Assembly: GCF_963678635.1 (NCBI RefSeq)
Contig: NC_087067.1
Location: forward strand, 39,946,379-40,010,378
Direction of reading: 5' to 3'
DNA length: 64,000 nt
DNA from: Symsagittifera roscoffensis
Lineage: Eukaryota > Xenacoelomorpha > Acoela > Convolutidae
The notes beneath the pieces were generated by a model. It had not been told where the DNA came from and made no database searches. It saw only the letters and a list, made by a program, of their open reading frames with translations. Below, in pieces: positions 1 to 10,574 of the stretch (the first letter of the stretch is position 1; every line of letters starts with the position of its first letter). Made by a program: the position numbers and the translations under genes.

Positions 1-270
1 AGGCAATTTATGAAAAAAACAGGTCAAAAAAGCCGTTTTTGGGCTTTTTTTGGAAAATTTTGACTCCCCGTCAAAATTAGTATATATTGGCGCCAAAGGC
101 GCCTTTAGAACAATTTTAGGGTCGGTCGGCCTAAAATGGATTTCTTAAAAAGTACCAAAGGGGGGACCCCTTTGGGTTGGCAGGGGTTCGAATCCCTGAG
201 GAGGGCGTCCGCCCCCCCCCCCCCCCCCCCCCGCTACCCCTCCTAAATCCGCCCCTGTTTTGCGCTAAGA
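1..270 (+). repeat. Dispersed repeat copy with tRNA T-arm-like hairpin and poly-C tract
   Basis: This stretch carries a palindromic GGCGCC-AAA-GGCGCC near 90, a CCAAAGGGG..CCCCTTTGG palindrome near 155-175, then GGGGTTCGAATCCC (about 184-197), which folds like a tRNA T arm and resembles a pol III box B. A run of about 22 C follows (about 211-232), then TCCTAAATCCGCCCCTG. The same order of blocks recurs on the minus strand at 42040-42250, and parts recur at 36100-36245, 9629-9659 and 11775-11840, so this is one copy of a dispersed, possibly tRNA-derived (SINE-like) family. Its left end is outside the window. The T-arm identity is inference from the hairpin; no complete tRNA fold is present. 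Confidence 0.6.
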
Positions 271-958
271 AAGTATTCTTAAATATGAGCTTATTTCGAT
301 ATCCTCTTTTCTGAAATAAATTGATACTCCAGCAAGATTTTGCAACCTTAAATTTCAGAAACGAACAATAACAAAACAATCTTCCTGATATGCATGATAT
401 GCTTGATATCCAGATATCTTAATATGCGTGATATGCTGTCTTTAAAAAGTTTGGTTAGCCCATTGAAGTTATTCAGTGTTCTTCCAAATTTGAATTTCAA
501 ATAAGGAGCGCAGTGAAATAAAAAGTATAGAAAAGTATTTTCTTCTCAGTTTTTTTGAGCGGAAAAAAAAACAAAAAAGTAGGTAATACTTGGAATAACC
601 ATATTGACATTTGTCGTTGTTGAGGTATAGTTCTCAATGGCTTAAGATTTAAATTACTGAAGGTCATTACTGGTTAAGGAGTCCTAACTTTAGTCCTAAT
701 TTGTTGGTTCAGATGCAAAAGGCAAACCTGTTATGCCCAAAAAGAAAAAAATGAGTTTTGATGCACATGAGTGTTCCGTCATATGAGCAACGAAACAATC
801 AGCCAAAATTTTTCCAATTATTTTGGCTCTTATAAATGTTACAAGAACGTATTACGATTGGTGAAGTCTGGCATTTTTAGAATAAACTCGTAAGTGCTTC
901 AAATCTGAAACTGAGACTTTCAGAGAGTAGTTTAGATTAATTGCTGTCAGGCAATTTC

Positions 959-1380
959 GGGTGTCGGACATCAAGCCGACGGGAATTTAAGCCGAATTCT
1001 AAAGTCAGGGACTTCAAGTCGAATAGTTCTTTATAAAGTCGTGAAATATGATTAATATAAAGTTCATGATCTTTCTTTACTATAGTTATCGGCGTTTTCA
1101 TAAAATTTAAGCCTTCAAAGATGTTTCGGGAAGTTGGAAAGTAAAACATGGTTGAATGCATTTTTCATGTTTATAATTTATGCATTTCAAAAACCGGCTG
1201 ATGTTATTAACGGATGCCAATCACAAATGGTGCATTGTCTTTAAAAACGCTCAGTATGGACTAAACTTGTAACAAATTTTGAAAAGCAACGTTTTAGAGA
1301 TGATTAAATTGTGTTTTGAGCTGCCTGTAAAGTTTTAATTTCGGCTTGAAGTCCCGTCGGTTTGTTGTCCTAGACCCCCC
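959..1380. mobile_element. 422-bp MITE with ~40-bp terminal inverted repeats and AATTTC target duplication
   Basis: The left end has GGACATCAAGCCGACGGGA at about 967-985. The right end (about 1342-1372) carries its reverse complement with a few mismatches (CCGTCGGTTTGTTGTCC), and similarity continues through AAGCCGAATT. The element begins GGGTGTC and ends GACCCCCC. The flanks are AATTTC at 953-958 and AATTTC at 1381-1386, consistent with a 6-bp target-site duplication. There is no coding capacity, so it is read as a non-autonomous DNA transposon. Superfamily is unknown. Confidence 0.7.
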
Positions 1381-1480
1381 AATTTCAAATTCAGAGAGAT
1401 TATTTAAAATAATTGAAGTCAGTCAATTTAAATATTTTGTGAAAACTCTCAATAAACGTTGGCCATAAAGGTTACATATA

Positions 1481-2734
1481 AGTATTTAGATAACCGCGTA
1501 TTCAGACTCGTCAGTATTTAGACAAAAAAATGAATTAAGCAATCAGAATAGAGAAAGCAAAAATAAAAATCACTCAAGAACAATGAAATATTATTGGACA
1601 AAACTTAAAACGATATTTTAGGCAGAATAAATTTAAGCCGAAAGAAAGTTAATAGTTTGAGAAAGTTTAAAGAATTTTTCAAAGGTTTTGACAAATGACT
1701 ACAACTCCCTCCCAATACATTTTCGATGACATGTGACCCCCAGAAAAGAAACTTTCAGGCGAATTGTTTTTTCGTCCAATAACTGATATTTTCATCGTTT
1801 CTTCGGGGCTGGTTCGCCACGCGAAATTTTTTGTAATTGCATGCGAGACTCAATTTCTTGGGCACCTAATTTTTTCAGTAAACTCCAAAAATTTGGCCGA
1901 ACGACCCCAACTTCTTTGTTCCATCTCAAATTCCAATTTTCACGTTTGTTGGTAGTTCTCAGGGTAACATCCCTGTCAAAATCCACATAACAAGGGCGAC
2001 GTAACCACTTATTCAAAATTCGGTAATGTACCCAAAATATTTTTTGATCTTACCAAAAATTCGAGTTCTTGAATTGTTGCAAATATTAGCATATTATCGT
2101 TTTGGTGCAGTAGAAAATCCTTGTTGTTAGAGGTTTTCGTCCATTGGTCGTTGAGATTTTTTTTCTCAAAACTTTTGGGTATGGGGGACAATTTTTTTGC
2201 GTGTTCGATTCATTGATTTTCGTACTTGGCTGAATGCTGGCGGTAAATAATTCTCACCTGTTTCCTGCACTTGATTTTCGTAAATTGTTTTCAGGGGGAT
2301 AACTGGTTTTTTTTTAAATTTTTTCGGTGATTTTTTCCTTAAACTTTTGCTTCGACACGCGATCTTCTGGGGGCAAGTGGGGGTGAGTTGCAGGTTTACT
2401 AATAATTTTGTTATTTGAAACTTCGAGAGTTAATCGGGACGGGCAACTATCGATAACGCATTTATTGTATTAAATATTTTCTCTTTTTTGGTTTTTCTTA
2501 TATAAATAACCATCAAAAAGTAAGTTTTCCCCTCTGAACGGGGCCTTCACAATTTTTTTTTATTATTTTGCGATAATTTATTGCCAATTTTTGGCCAATT
2601 GAGATATTAATTCGTTAGTTTTCAATTTCTTGTTTATTTTGGCGTTCAGATTTTGATTCGCTTGGACCAATCAGAATTAAGTATTTACTTTGTCTAAATA
2701 CTGACGAGTATGAATACGCGGCTGTCTCAATACT
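1481..2734. mobile_element. ~1.25-kb non-autonomous DNA element with long terminal inverted repeats
   Basis: The left arm (1481-1529) contains CCGCGTATTCAGACTCGTCA followed by GTATTTAGACAAA. The right arm (about 2689-2734) is its reverse complement with one mismatch over about 33 bp, and weaker pairing continues outward (AGTATTTAGATAA against AGTATTGAGACAG). No transposase is visible between the arms; the short frames there show no recognisable domain. I could not identify a convincing target duplication. Confidence 0.6.
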
Positions 2735-3002
2735 GGTTGCAATCCGGCCAAAAAGGTCCCAGAAAAGCACATTAAAAGTTAGAAACCTCAATTGGCATTT
2801 AGTTGTATGGACTATTGTGAACTTGACTGTTTTCAAAATGGTAAGTAGTCAAAGCCAAGAAAATATAGTTTCAGACTGTTGCTGTAGACAATTTTTCTGT
2901 ATCTATTCAAAAAAATGGGCATTCAGTCTCAGGCTATTTTGTCGAGAAAAGTCAGCCAGCTACAATAAAAAAGCAATTTTAGTTTTTTATTCTCCATAAT
3001 GC

Positions 3003-3160
3003 CGGTTAAAAAGGACAAAATTTACCACTTTTTTTCCAAAGACCAAGAAAAAATTGTCAAATGCTGGTATCAAGGCTTCATTGATTGGCCGGTGCTACAA
3101 ATTTCAACGACGAGAAATTGTAAAATATAGCCGGGTTTGCCTTAGTGAACAATTTACACA
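3003..3160 (+). pseudogene. THAP-domain-like coding remnant
   Basis: Starting at the ATG at 3000-3003 a frame reads KIYHFFSKDQE..W...FIDWP, resembling the middle of a THAP zinc-finger DNA-binding domain (family pattern: hydrophobic-H-x-FPKD near the N terminus, then a conserved Trp). A frameshift later, VCLSEQF at about 3137-3157 matches the family's C-terminal C-S-x-H-F block with the zinc-binding His lost. The N-terminal C-x2-4-C pair is not visible. THAP domains are common in P-element-type transposases, so this may be debris of such a transposon. The match rests on a short motif and is uncertain. Confidence 0.35.
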
Positions 3161-3719
3161 GTGAACGATTGCTGAGAACATTTATTTTTGCATGAACAAC
3201 GTTTATTTTTGCATGAACAACTCCGCTTATTTTTTAGAAACAATTTGTTGATGAGGAAAGTGAAAAACCAAATACATTTTTTTAAACAAAATTGTGGTCG
3301 TTTCAATAAATGTAACCTGGCTATTTTCTTTTGTCAAAGTGAAAATATTGTTTGTTTTCAAACAAAAATTGTCTTGAATCTTTTCAGAACAATGCATTTA
3401 AGAAAACGTAAAAGTGCACTTAAGCTTGTCTTCCAGACAAGCAATTTAGAAGGTATATGAATGAATTTGATTTATCATCCACCTGTCTAATTTCACTTAC
3501 CAACAAATATAGCAACTTTGAAACTCATTTTGGAAACGATAATATATCTTTTTTTTTCCGTTAACGCGGATTTTGACTTTTGGTTGATTTATTGCTGAAC
3601 GAATGTTGTTGGAAAGGGGTTCCTAGGTTTGCCGTTGACTTTTAACTTTCAAAACGTATCAGCTCTGCTACAAAAAAAAATGAGACAACTATTTTTCTTA
3701 TTATGAACATAAAACAGAA
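3161..3719. other. Unassigned AT-rich sequence
   Basis: The only structure seen is a 22-bp direct duplication containing TTTATTTTTGCATGAACAAC near 3180-3222. A 90-codon open frame spans 3188-3460 (+), but its composition gives no reason to think it is translated. Confidence 0.4.
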
Positions 3720-4234
3720 CAAGACTGCTCGTATCAGGGCATTACCCTGAATGTTCCGACTGCTTTTAAAGGTCTACGGAGCAGTCATAACATGAAAAAG
3801 TTAAATTTAATAAGATACCAAAAACCTTTCATTTGGGATTTATTTTGTGAAAATCATCACCCCACATGCCATTTAAAATTCAAAGTGATTTGTTTGCTTT
3901 TAATAACAAATCAATGATGGCAATAAGCTTTGTTCAACCAATTAGGAGCGATTTCTAAGACGGGTTAAATATCCGCTTACGCCTTAATAGCGCAAAATAT
4001 ATCGCGTGTTAATTGTCCCATATTGGGCAAAATGGTTATCTTTAAATCACCATATGTTTACGAAAAAAGATCACAGGTGAAATATCTTTTTAAATTTAAG
4101 CTTAGGATAACAATAGCTTTCGAATAATATTTTTAAAAATCTATAAAAAAGGGCTAGTTAAAAAGTCGAAAATTGTCTGAAGAAAAAAACGCACCCGAGT
4201 ACAAATATTCCGTTAGTCGAAAGTCGGAACAATA
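3720..4234 (+). repeat. Dispersed hairpin-ended repeat family, copy A
   Basis: This begins AAGACTGCTCGTATCAGGGC, with a small hairpin CAGGGcattaCCCTG, and ends TCGAAAGTCGGAACAATA. Copies B (5277-5794, same strand) and C (12346-12917, opposite strand) align along their whole length. Shared internal marks are the motif CCGCTTACGC, a near-palindrome around the TTAA..GCGCGATATATCGCGC..TTAA site, and GAGCACAAATATTCCGTTA near the right end. GTTCCGACT near the left end is inverted as AGTCGGAAC at the right end. There is no coding capacity, so this is a non-autonomous mobile element or MITE. Confidence 0.7.
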
Positions 4235-5276
4235 AGAAACAGTCACTCAGAAGTGAATGTTTTATGGAAACAAGGTAAAAGATTGGAAAAGCAATTGTTT
4301 TTGCTGAAGAATCAGTTCATTAAACTTTAGAGACGACTATTGAAAAATCAAAAACCGGTTGCCTGATGAAACCAAACGTTGAAATTATTCTAGAGCATCT
4401 CGTTAAATGTCGATTTCAAAAACGTTAATTTGAAAAAAAAATCATTTTTTTAAATGAAATTGGGTGGAGTTTTCAGATAACCCAGAGGAATTTCATTGAC
4501 GATTTTACTTGCAAACATTCACAAAAATTCATGATGTTATATAGCCTCACGATTAGTAATTGAAAAACTGTCAGAAAAATATGGCAGTAAATAATTTTCA
4601 AGCATTATTCATGATGTTATATTTCATAAGCAATTTTCACACCTTTTGTAATGTTCAAAACAAGACAATTTTTAATAATCCAATATCGTGAGAAGATGCT
4701 AGATCCATTTTGGATGAATTGATGCTTGTGCTGTCGGGAGAAACATGAAGTTTTTTAGTCATGGGATGTTTAAGCATCAAAGCGTCATCCTGGGCTGTCA
4801 TTAATCAGAGAAATAGAAAACCATCTGAAACAAAAAAGTTAGTTTAAGTGTAAGTAGCACAAAAAGAATCAAACAGCTCTTATCTTGAAAAAAAATTGAA
4901 GAAAAAACGTCTTAAAGTTGCTTCTAAACCCTTGGCTCTTGATTTTTTCCTTATTTTTTTAAACGAAAAATTTACGTTTTGATCTCCAATTTGAAGTAAA
5001 GAAATTAAAGGTAAAAATGATCAGATTCAATTTTACTGACGCTTTCATTGTTTTGAAAAAAAATTAGCTCGAGTTGCCAGTGAAAGACACATTCAATTTG
5101 AAAAATGATTCTGCTTTTTGTGACAAAAGTGCTGCTTATAGCAACAAATAATTATAAACAACATGAAATTCCCATTTTGCGCTAAGAAATATTTTCAACC
5201 AAAGTAGCAATAGCCTGCAGCGCAAAACGAAAACAAACTTTTTTTAAAAACTAAAATTATTTCTTAAGAACTAGAC

Positions 5277-5794
5277 AAGACTGCTCGTATCAGGGCAACG
5301 CCCTGAATGTTCTGACTGCCTTTTAAGGTTTATGAAGCAGTTAAAACATTTAAAAAATTTAAATGAAATAAAACAAAATGAAAATTTTTTTTCTAAAGTT
5401 TGAAATTTTTATAAATAAACATCATCACCCACACGCCATTTAAAGTACAAACGGATAAAATTCGCTCCTTGTAACAAATCAGTTATGGCAAATAAGCTTA
5501 TTTCAACCAATTTGGAACGATTTTCTAACACGGGTTAACTCCCCGCTTACGCGTTAATAGCGCGAGATATATCGCGCGTTAATTGTCGCAAATTGGCCAA
5601 AATGCCAATCTAAAAACCCCCATAACTTTACAAAAAGTGATCACAGTGAAATATGTTTTCAAATTTGAGCTTAGGACAACAATACCTTTCGAATGATATT
5701 TAGAAAAAATCCGTCAAAAATGGTCTGACGAAAAAAAAAAACCCACCCCGAGCACAAATATTCCGTTACTTTCGTATCGAAAGTCGGAACAATA
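5277..5794 (+). repeat. Dispersed hairpin-ended repeat family, copy B
   Basis: Full-length relative of the copies at 3720-4234 and 12346-12917. The internal near-palindrome at 5554-5582 (TTAA, GCGCGA, TATATCGCGC, TTAA) and the right-end hairpin CTTTCGTATCGAAAG are clearest here. A minus-strand open frame that overlaps its right end (5671-5931) is an accident of this repeat and is not called. Confidence 0.7.
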
Positions 5795-6145
5795 ATGGTG
5801 ATATTTCCTGGGTCGGTCAAAAAGTTGCAACACTCAATAAACTGTAGCAAGCGACACATCGAAGCAGTTTGACTATTCATAAGAAGTGATCTGCAGAAGA
5901 CTTTTTCTAAAACAATGATAGCAACTAGCAAATGTGTGAAACAAACTATCGCCTCACGTTGCTCTTGTATCTTACCGTAAAGACAGACAGGCGTGTGCTA
6001 AAACACAAAAAAAATTTTATATAGCTCTAAAAACTTGATCAAATATTTCTTCAACACTCTTATATCATTTTCTAAGATGAGGAATTCTTTAAACTATTTT
6101 AAGCTTGGTTGATTGTCGACTACCGTCACTGGCGTTTAATGGCGT

Positions 6146-7066
6146 CCCGTATCCAGTCTCAAGCGTTAATTATCGATGATATTACTATTTTAGTACCAGT
6201 CTAACTAAAATTGAGAAACAATTGATTTTAATCAATTATTAATCCATTATATTCTTTTTAAAATCAAATTATAATTAGTTATAATTTATTATAATCAATT
6301 TTTTATTCGTCTACTTTTTGAAACAATTATAATCAATTAAACTTGATTATAAACCATTATTTTTATTCAAGTTTCTAATTCATTATTTTTGCACAAAAAT
6401 CCATTATAATCGATTATAATTGATTATAAATCCTTTTGTTTGTCCATTTTGTCTTCGAATTTACATCTAAATTTCTGATATTTTATGCTTTTTGTAGACT
6501 TTTGTTCCTCTGAAAAATGAGAAAAATGTTTTCAATGTTTTCCAATCAATTCAAAATTATAAGGTTTTTTTTCATTTCTTCAATTAGCGTAGTTTTAAAA
6601 TGCATATTCTAAGCTTTTTTGACCACCAAGACATCGGAAAATTGATTTAGTGCCATGATTGATTCGGAAGATTTATTTTTCATCTATGGCGGGAAATTTT
6701 CCACTTAAATGAAAGGATATCTATGAAACTTTTGTTTCGTTGCAAAACTTTGTGTTCAGATGAACCGAAGTGCTCAGGTGATCTCTCTTTTAGAGATTTT
6801 CTTATTGACACAAAATTAATAACCCATAAGATATTATTCGAATATTGTTTTGATTTGACAATATTCGAATTATATCTTTTTTGTAAGAACTATAATCAAA
6901 TATAATCGATTATAAAAGATTATAATCTCTTGGAAAATATCACGATAATAATCAATTATAAACCTTCTAAACATCTAATTTTGGTAATTATAATCAATTA
7001 TAATTGTCAAAAATCATCACTATAATCCGTTATAATAGATTACTTACGCATAAACTTGGATGCGGC
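6146..7066. mobile_element. ~920-bp TIR element rich in TATAATCGATTATA, copy 1
   Basis: The left end reads CCCGTATCCAGTCTCAAGCG and the right end ACGCATAAACTTGGATGCGG, so the termini are inverted versions of one another (CCGCATCCA-GTTT..GCGTAA). Both subterminal zones are packed with copies of ATTATAATCGATTATAAT-like palindromes. A second copy lies at 38504-39493 and shares the central segment (TTTGTTTGTCCATTTTGTC, the AACAAAATTAATAACCCATA zone and others) in opposite orientation. No transposase frame is present. Dense subterminal palindromes of this kind are typical transposase-binding repeats, which is an inference here. Confidence 0.7.
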
Positions 7067-7390
7067 TTGTTTTTCTACAGGTGTAAATATATCAGAAAAA
7101 AAAGTTTTAAAAGCTATTTCTTGTTTAAAAATTGCCTCATTTTTTTGTCATGAAAAGTATGAAGTAGTTTGTGTTGAAAATGTTTTTTTTTAAATTCTCA
7201 ACAAAAATGAAAACATGAAAACTTCAAAAATCAAGACCGCAAAAATAAAGTGGTTTGTTTTGCCTCTAATCATTTTAATTTGAGCAATTAAAGTTCAAAA
7301 TTCATGACAAATTTTGTTCTTTTCCTTCATAGCGTTCTTAGATAAATTGAAAGAACCCGGGCTGAAGTTCAATTGCAATTCAGAAACATA

Positions 7391-7669
7391 TTATAGAACT
7401 TCAAAGCGCTCATAATTTTTTACCATGTAACAAGCATTTATCACGCATTGATCAAAGATTTTTGTAAGCTTAAAGGTGGTGCGAATTTCCGAAGCCTTTA
7501 GTTTCTGATTACCAAAGATAACTATAATCCGTTGATAAAACAGAGTTCCATGAACAAGTATCTTTTGGCGAAGAGATTCATTATTTTCGGTAAACTTCCA
7601 AATCAACTTTTCATTATTATGGAAAAAATTTATTATTAGAAAAATTAGTTCATCCAAAAGTTTTATCAT
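7391..7669 (-). other. Unassigned open frame, possible decayed exon
   Basis: A 92-codon frame with fairly protein-like composition (KLIWKFTENNESLRQKILV, ending CYMVKNYERFEVL). It lies just downstream of the exon at 7978-8135 on the same strand. I see no convincing acceptor and no domain, so I do not assign it to the gene. It may be a terminal exon, transposon debris or chance. Confidence 0.25.
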
Positions 7670-7977
7670 AGAAAGATGAAATTGACCATAAGACCAAAGT
7701 AAAAAAATATTTGTTCTTCAGTTTAACTTCTTGCTTTGGAATCTTTCGAAAAAAGCCCAAAATCTGTTCAAAAGTTTAAAATTGCTGAAAAAAATAGAGC
7801 TTTGAAGATTTTTCAAGAATTCTGAATATTGTTCGTTTCATTGTTTGAAAGCTTCCAAAGCATGAGTTTAAGGCAATTATCTACTAATACGAAGCAGCTA
7901 TTTTTTTTTATAACTATAGATTGAAGTTTTGCATAGAACTATAAAAAATGCCCTTTCATATATATTAAGAAACTTAC

Positions 7978-8135
7978 AGAAAACGAAGGTGGTGGAGCCT
8001 GTAGGAGCTGCCATTGCCTCTTCAAGGAAAGACACGTTCCTTCCATTTGAACCGCCGAGTGTCCGTAAGTTTCGTGGCCGGACTCTTTATCCATAGATAA
8101 CGTGTTCTCCACGCAGTTCTGATTGCCAAACTGGT
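7978..8135 (-). CDS. Exon of cysteine-rich extracellular protein (internal, 52 codons)
   Basis: The minus-strand acceptor ATTCTCAATACAG precedes AC-CAG-TTT, and the donor TTTTCT|GTAAGT closes the exon. Length is 158 bp, phase 1 in and phase 0 out. The translation contains QFGNQNCVENTLSMDKESGH and later VQMEGTCLSLKRQWQL. The Cys spacing and Gly/Asn/Ser-rich sequence suit a secreted module. It resembles the beginnings of the modules at 10482-10574 (NTCIKSPGE) and 14374-14637 (TPCVHGY), where one Cys follows shortly after the junction. No enzyme motif is seen. It is probably the most 3' exon visible; the terminal exon was not found. Confidence 0.65.
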
Positions 8136-8380
8136 CTGTATTGAGAATAAAATTAAATATTGAAATTTTTAAGATATCGGACGAGACGAGAAATGTTAAG
8201 TTTCGTCTGTATACTAACCATCAGTTTTTGCGAGTTTTTGGTTAATAACAGTTTGTTATGATTATGTTATTTTAAAATCTCGAACTCACAAATGACATGG
8301 ACAGGAAAATATTTGCCTTTCCAGACTACCGCAAACCAATATCAGCATAAAACAGTCCTTTCGTGAGTAAAAAATTTCAA

Positions 8381-8418
8381 CCGGTCTATTGTTACCAGCG
8401 CGGTAAAAAATAGACCGG
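8381..8418. other. Perfect-stem hairpin
   Basis: CCGGTCTATT at 8381-8390 pairs exactly with AATAGACCGG at 8409-8418, and an inner stem TTACC/GGTAA encloses the loop AGCGC. It is much more GC-rich than its surroundings and lies in a presumed intron or intergenic region upstream of the exon at 7978-8135. Function is unknown; it could be the remnant of a small inverted-repeat element. Confidence 0.5.
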
Positions 8419-8689
8419 CACGACTGAGCATAGTGTGTGGTGAAAATGAAATGTTGTCTCCTATAACCAGTTCAATAAATAGTGTGTCACACTAGTTGTT
8501 CTATTAGTTCTGCCCATTGTTACCTCAACAATTGTATAAAAAATATATGAAAAAAAAACAATATATTTGAGTTTACTATAGAACTAAGTAAGGACGAAAT
8601 GTATCGCGAGTCAGTTTTAATTTGAGTTCTAGACCGTAGTCAGAAGTGAAATTTTTAATTTGAAATCTAGACATCAAAAATTATTCAAA

Positions 8690-8790
8690 CGTTTTCAAAA
8701 ATTAAATCTAAAAACGGCTAGTTCAAAAGTCAAATTGCTTAGAGAAAAACACCAAACCGAGCACAAATATTCCTCTGAAATATCTTTGAA
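8690..8790 (+). repeat. Truncated right-end fragment of the hairpin-ended repeat family
   Basis: AAAACGGCTAGTTCAAAAGTC followed by CCGAGCACAAATATTCC matches the right ends of the copies at 3720-4234 and 5277-5794. The left part is missing. Confidence 0.5.
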
Positions 8791-10480
8791 TGTCAGAAGA
8801 AACCAGTAAACGCAAACAAAAGTTCTACTTTCAGATTTCCACGTGTGCACATAGAGCCAATCAGGCAATTAGCTAATAGAGTCAATCAGCTTCTTGAAAA
8901 AAAAAGTTTCTCAAAAATGCCTCACAAAAAAAACGAATTAATTTTCTAGCTTTCAAGGAAAACATTACGAGGCTAAATTGGGTACTTGTACGGGCGTTAA
9001 GGTGTGGTTTTTGGGTCTGTATGTAAATCAGGAGACAATTTTTTAACCATGATAGAGCCGATAAAGAATATTTTGCTGCAGATTCCACGATAAAATGTTT
9101 GACCAGCCTTTTCGCGGATTCACAAACAATTTAAAATTTAAAAATACTCAGTTTGGCCTCGTAATGCGATTTTCCCAGTTCGTTGTTTCTCACTACACAA
9201 TCATGATTGTTTTCAGCATCAGAATAACGCGGTTAAATCTTGGCACCCCCACAGTCTAGCGAACAACATTCGTCTGTGACCAATTTTTGCTACAAGTCTT
9301 TTTCAGATTTTTGCGACCAAAAAGAACAATTTCGCGGCAGTTTGGGGCTGTTTCTTTGCTATTTCTCCAAGTTTGAAAGTAAAACTAAAGTTCAAGCTGG
9401 ATTGGTCTATCCGAAAAATTAATTTTCGTCCAAGGCTTGGCTTTTAAAAAAACGGTATTAGTCGTGTAATTCAATCTGAGATGAAAAAGTTTAGTTATTT
9501 TTTTCATTTGAAGTTTATGAAGTTAATGATTAATGAAATATGTCTTTTTTTCTCAATATTAGGGGAAAACAATTTTTCGCACAAGAACTGACCTCGTAAT
9601 CTATGCATCTCAATTTACAATTTTTTCAGAGTCCGTCCCCCCTTAAGTCCGCTACTGAATAACTACATTCTAGGTGTTTTTTCAATGACCAATTTCGATA
9701 TTTAAAAGCATAGTTATTCAATGAACAGCTGAAAAAAAGTCAATGCACTCGGTAAACAGAAAAAAAAAAATTTTCATAAAAAACTTTAATTTTTGAATTG
9801 CAAAAAATTGAGGACATTAAAGCTCTTTGAGTTTCTTGAACAATTTTTAACACTTTTTTGATAAAACTAACCCAATTTGAGAAAAATGGTAAAATCATTA
9901 TGAGGTAATTTTTTGCTTCACTGGGAAATCAGATAGCTAAAATCCTCATTCGAAATTGGAAATCATTCACGTTTTTCGTGGCCCTGACTTTTCTGTAGTT
10001 CGCTAGTAAGGTTTGCATTCCAATTAAAAAACAAAATAAACTGAACTGATCAAAAGTCGAAGAGCAAAAAAGAAAAATTCAGCCTGATCAAATTTTAGGA
10101 TTTATCCTCAAAAAATAAGAAACCAAATTCATCCCGACCTGAATAAGAGTCTGAATTACATTTGTCGACAGTTTATATTAGTTTTTTATTGGACCATCAT
10201 TTTAACACATTCATTTTATTGTCAAAACCGCGAAAGCGGTCAAACTTGGGACTAAAGTTTTTTCCTGTTCGCAAATTTCAGTTTGGCCTGTTTGCTGTTC
10301 CATAATCTGTCTCGAAATTTTTTTGCTCTATGACTCAATTTAGAATCTGTCATTTGAAGTGGCTGGGTCAATATGAACATTAAAAAAGAATGCAGAAAAT
10401 TTTTTTTGATTAATGTTAGTCAATCCTACCTCGGTTTTTACCAAAGAGTATGGTAATAAGCAATGATAAAAAAATACAAA
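8791..10480. other. Intronic or intergenic AT-rich DNA without a supported gene
   Basis: No exon with both splice sites and an open frame was found. A short scrap at 9629-9659 (GTCCGTCCCCCCTTAAGTCC then GCTACTG) matches the CCTAAATCCGC end of the dispersed repeat seen at 1-270 and 42040-42250. Confidence 0.4.
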
Positions 10481-10481
10481 C

Positions 10482-10574
10482 AGGTTACATAGTCTTCAAA
10501 GAACAACCCGCCGCTGATTGAGACACCGTTCACTTCCATAGATTCACCTGGACTCTTGATGCACGTGTTACGAC
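10482..10574 (-). CDS. Exon of cysteine-rich extracellular protein (short internal exon)
   Basis: The acceptor AATTTTTAG precedes GT-CGT-AAC, and the frame reads RNTCIKSPGESMEVNGVSIS then GGLFFEDY. Phase 1 in matches the phase 1 end of the upstream exon at 14374-14637 (G plus GT gives Gly). Two donors are possible. TAT|GTAACC ends the exon at 10489 in phase 0. ACCT|GTTTGT ends it at 10482 in phase 1, which would join in frame with the exon at 7978-8135, so I prefer that one even though the site is weak. The sequence resembles a Cys-anchored extracellular module; no specific family is assigned. Confidence 0.55.

Noticed and set aside
180-200. Complete tRNA gene around the GGGGTTCGAATCCC hairpin
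   Set aside because: No acceptor, D or anticodon arms can be drawn around it. It is followed directly by a C run and recurs in a dispersed repeat.
1764-2191. Overlapping short frames on both strands (1764-1955 +, 1792-2016 -, 2009-2191 -)
   Set aside because: They lie inside the TIR element at 1481-2734, show no domain and overlap one another. Chance frames.
9240-9422. Plus-strand 60-codon frame (MAPPQSSEQH..)
   Set aside because: No splice or promoter evidence, no similarity recognised and ordinary length for chance in this composition.
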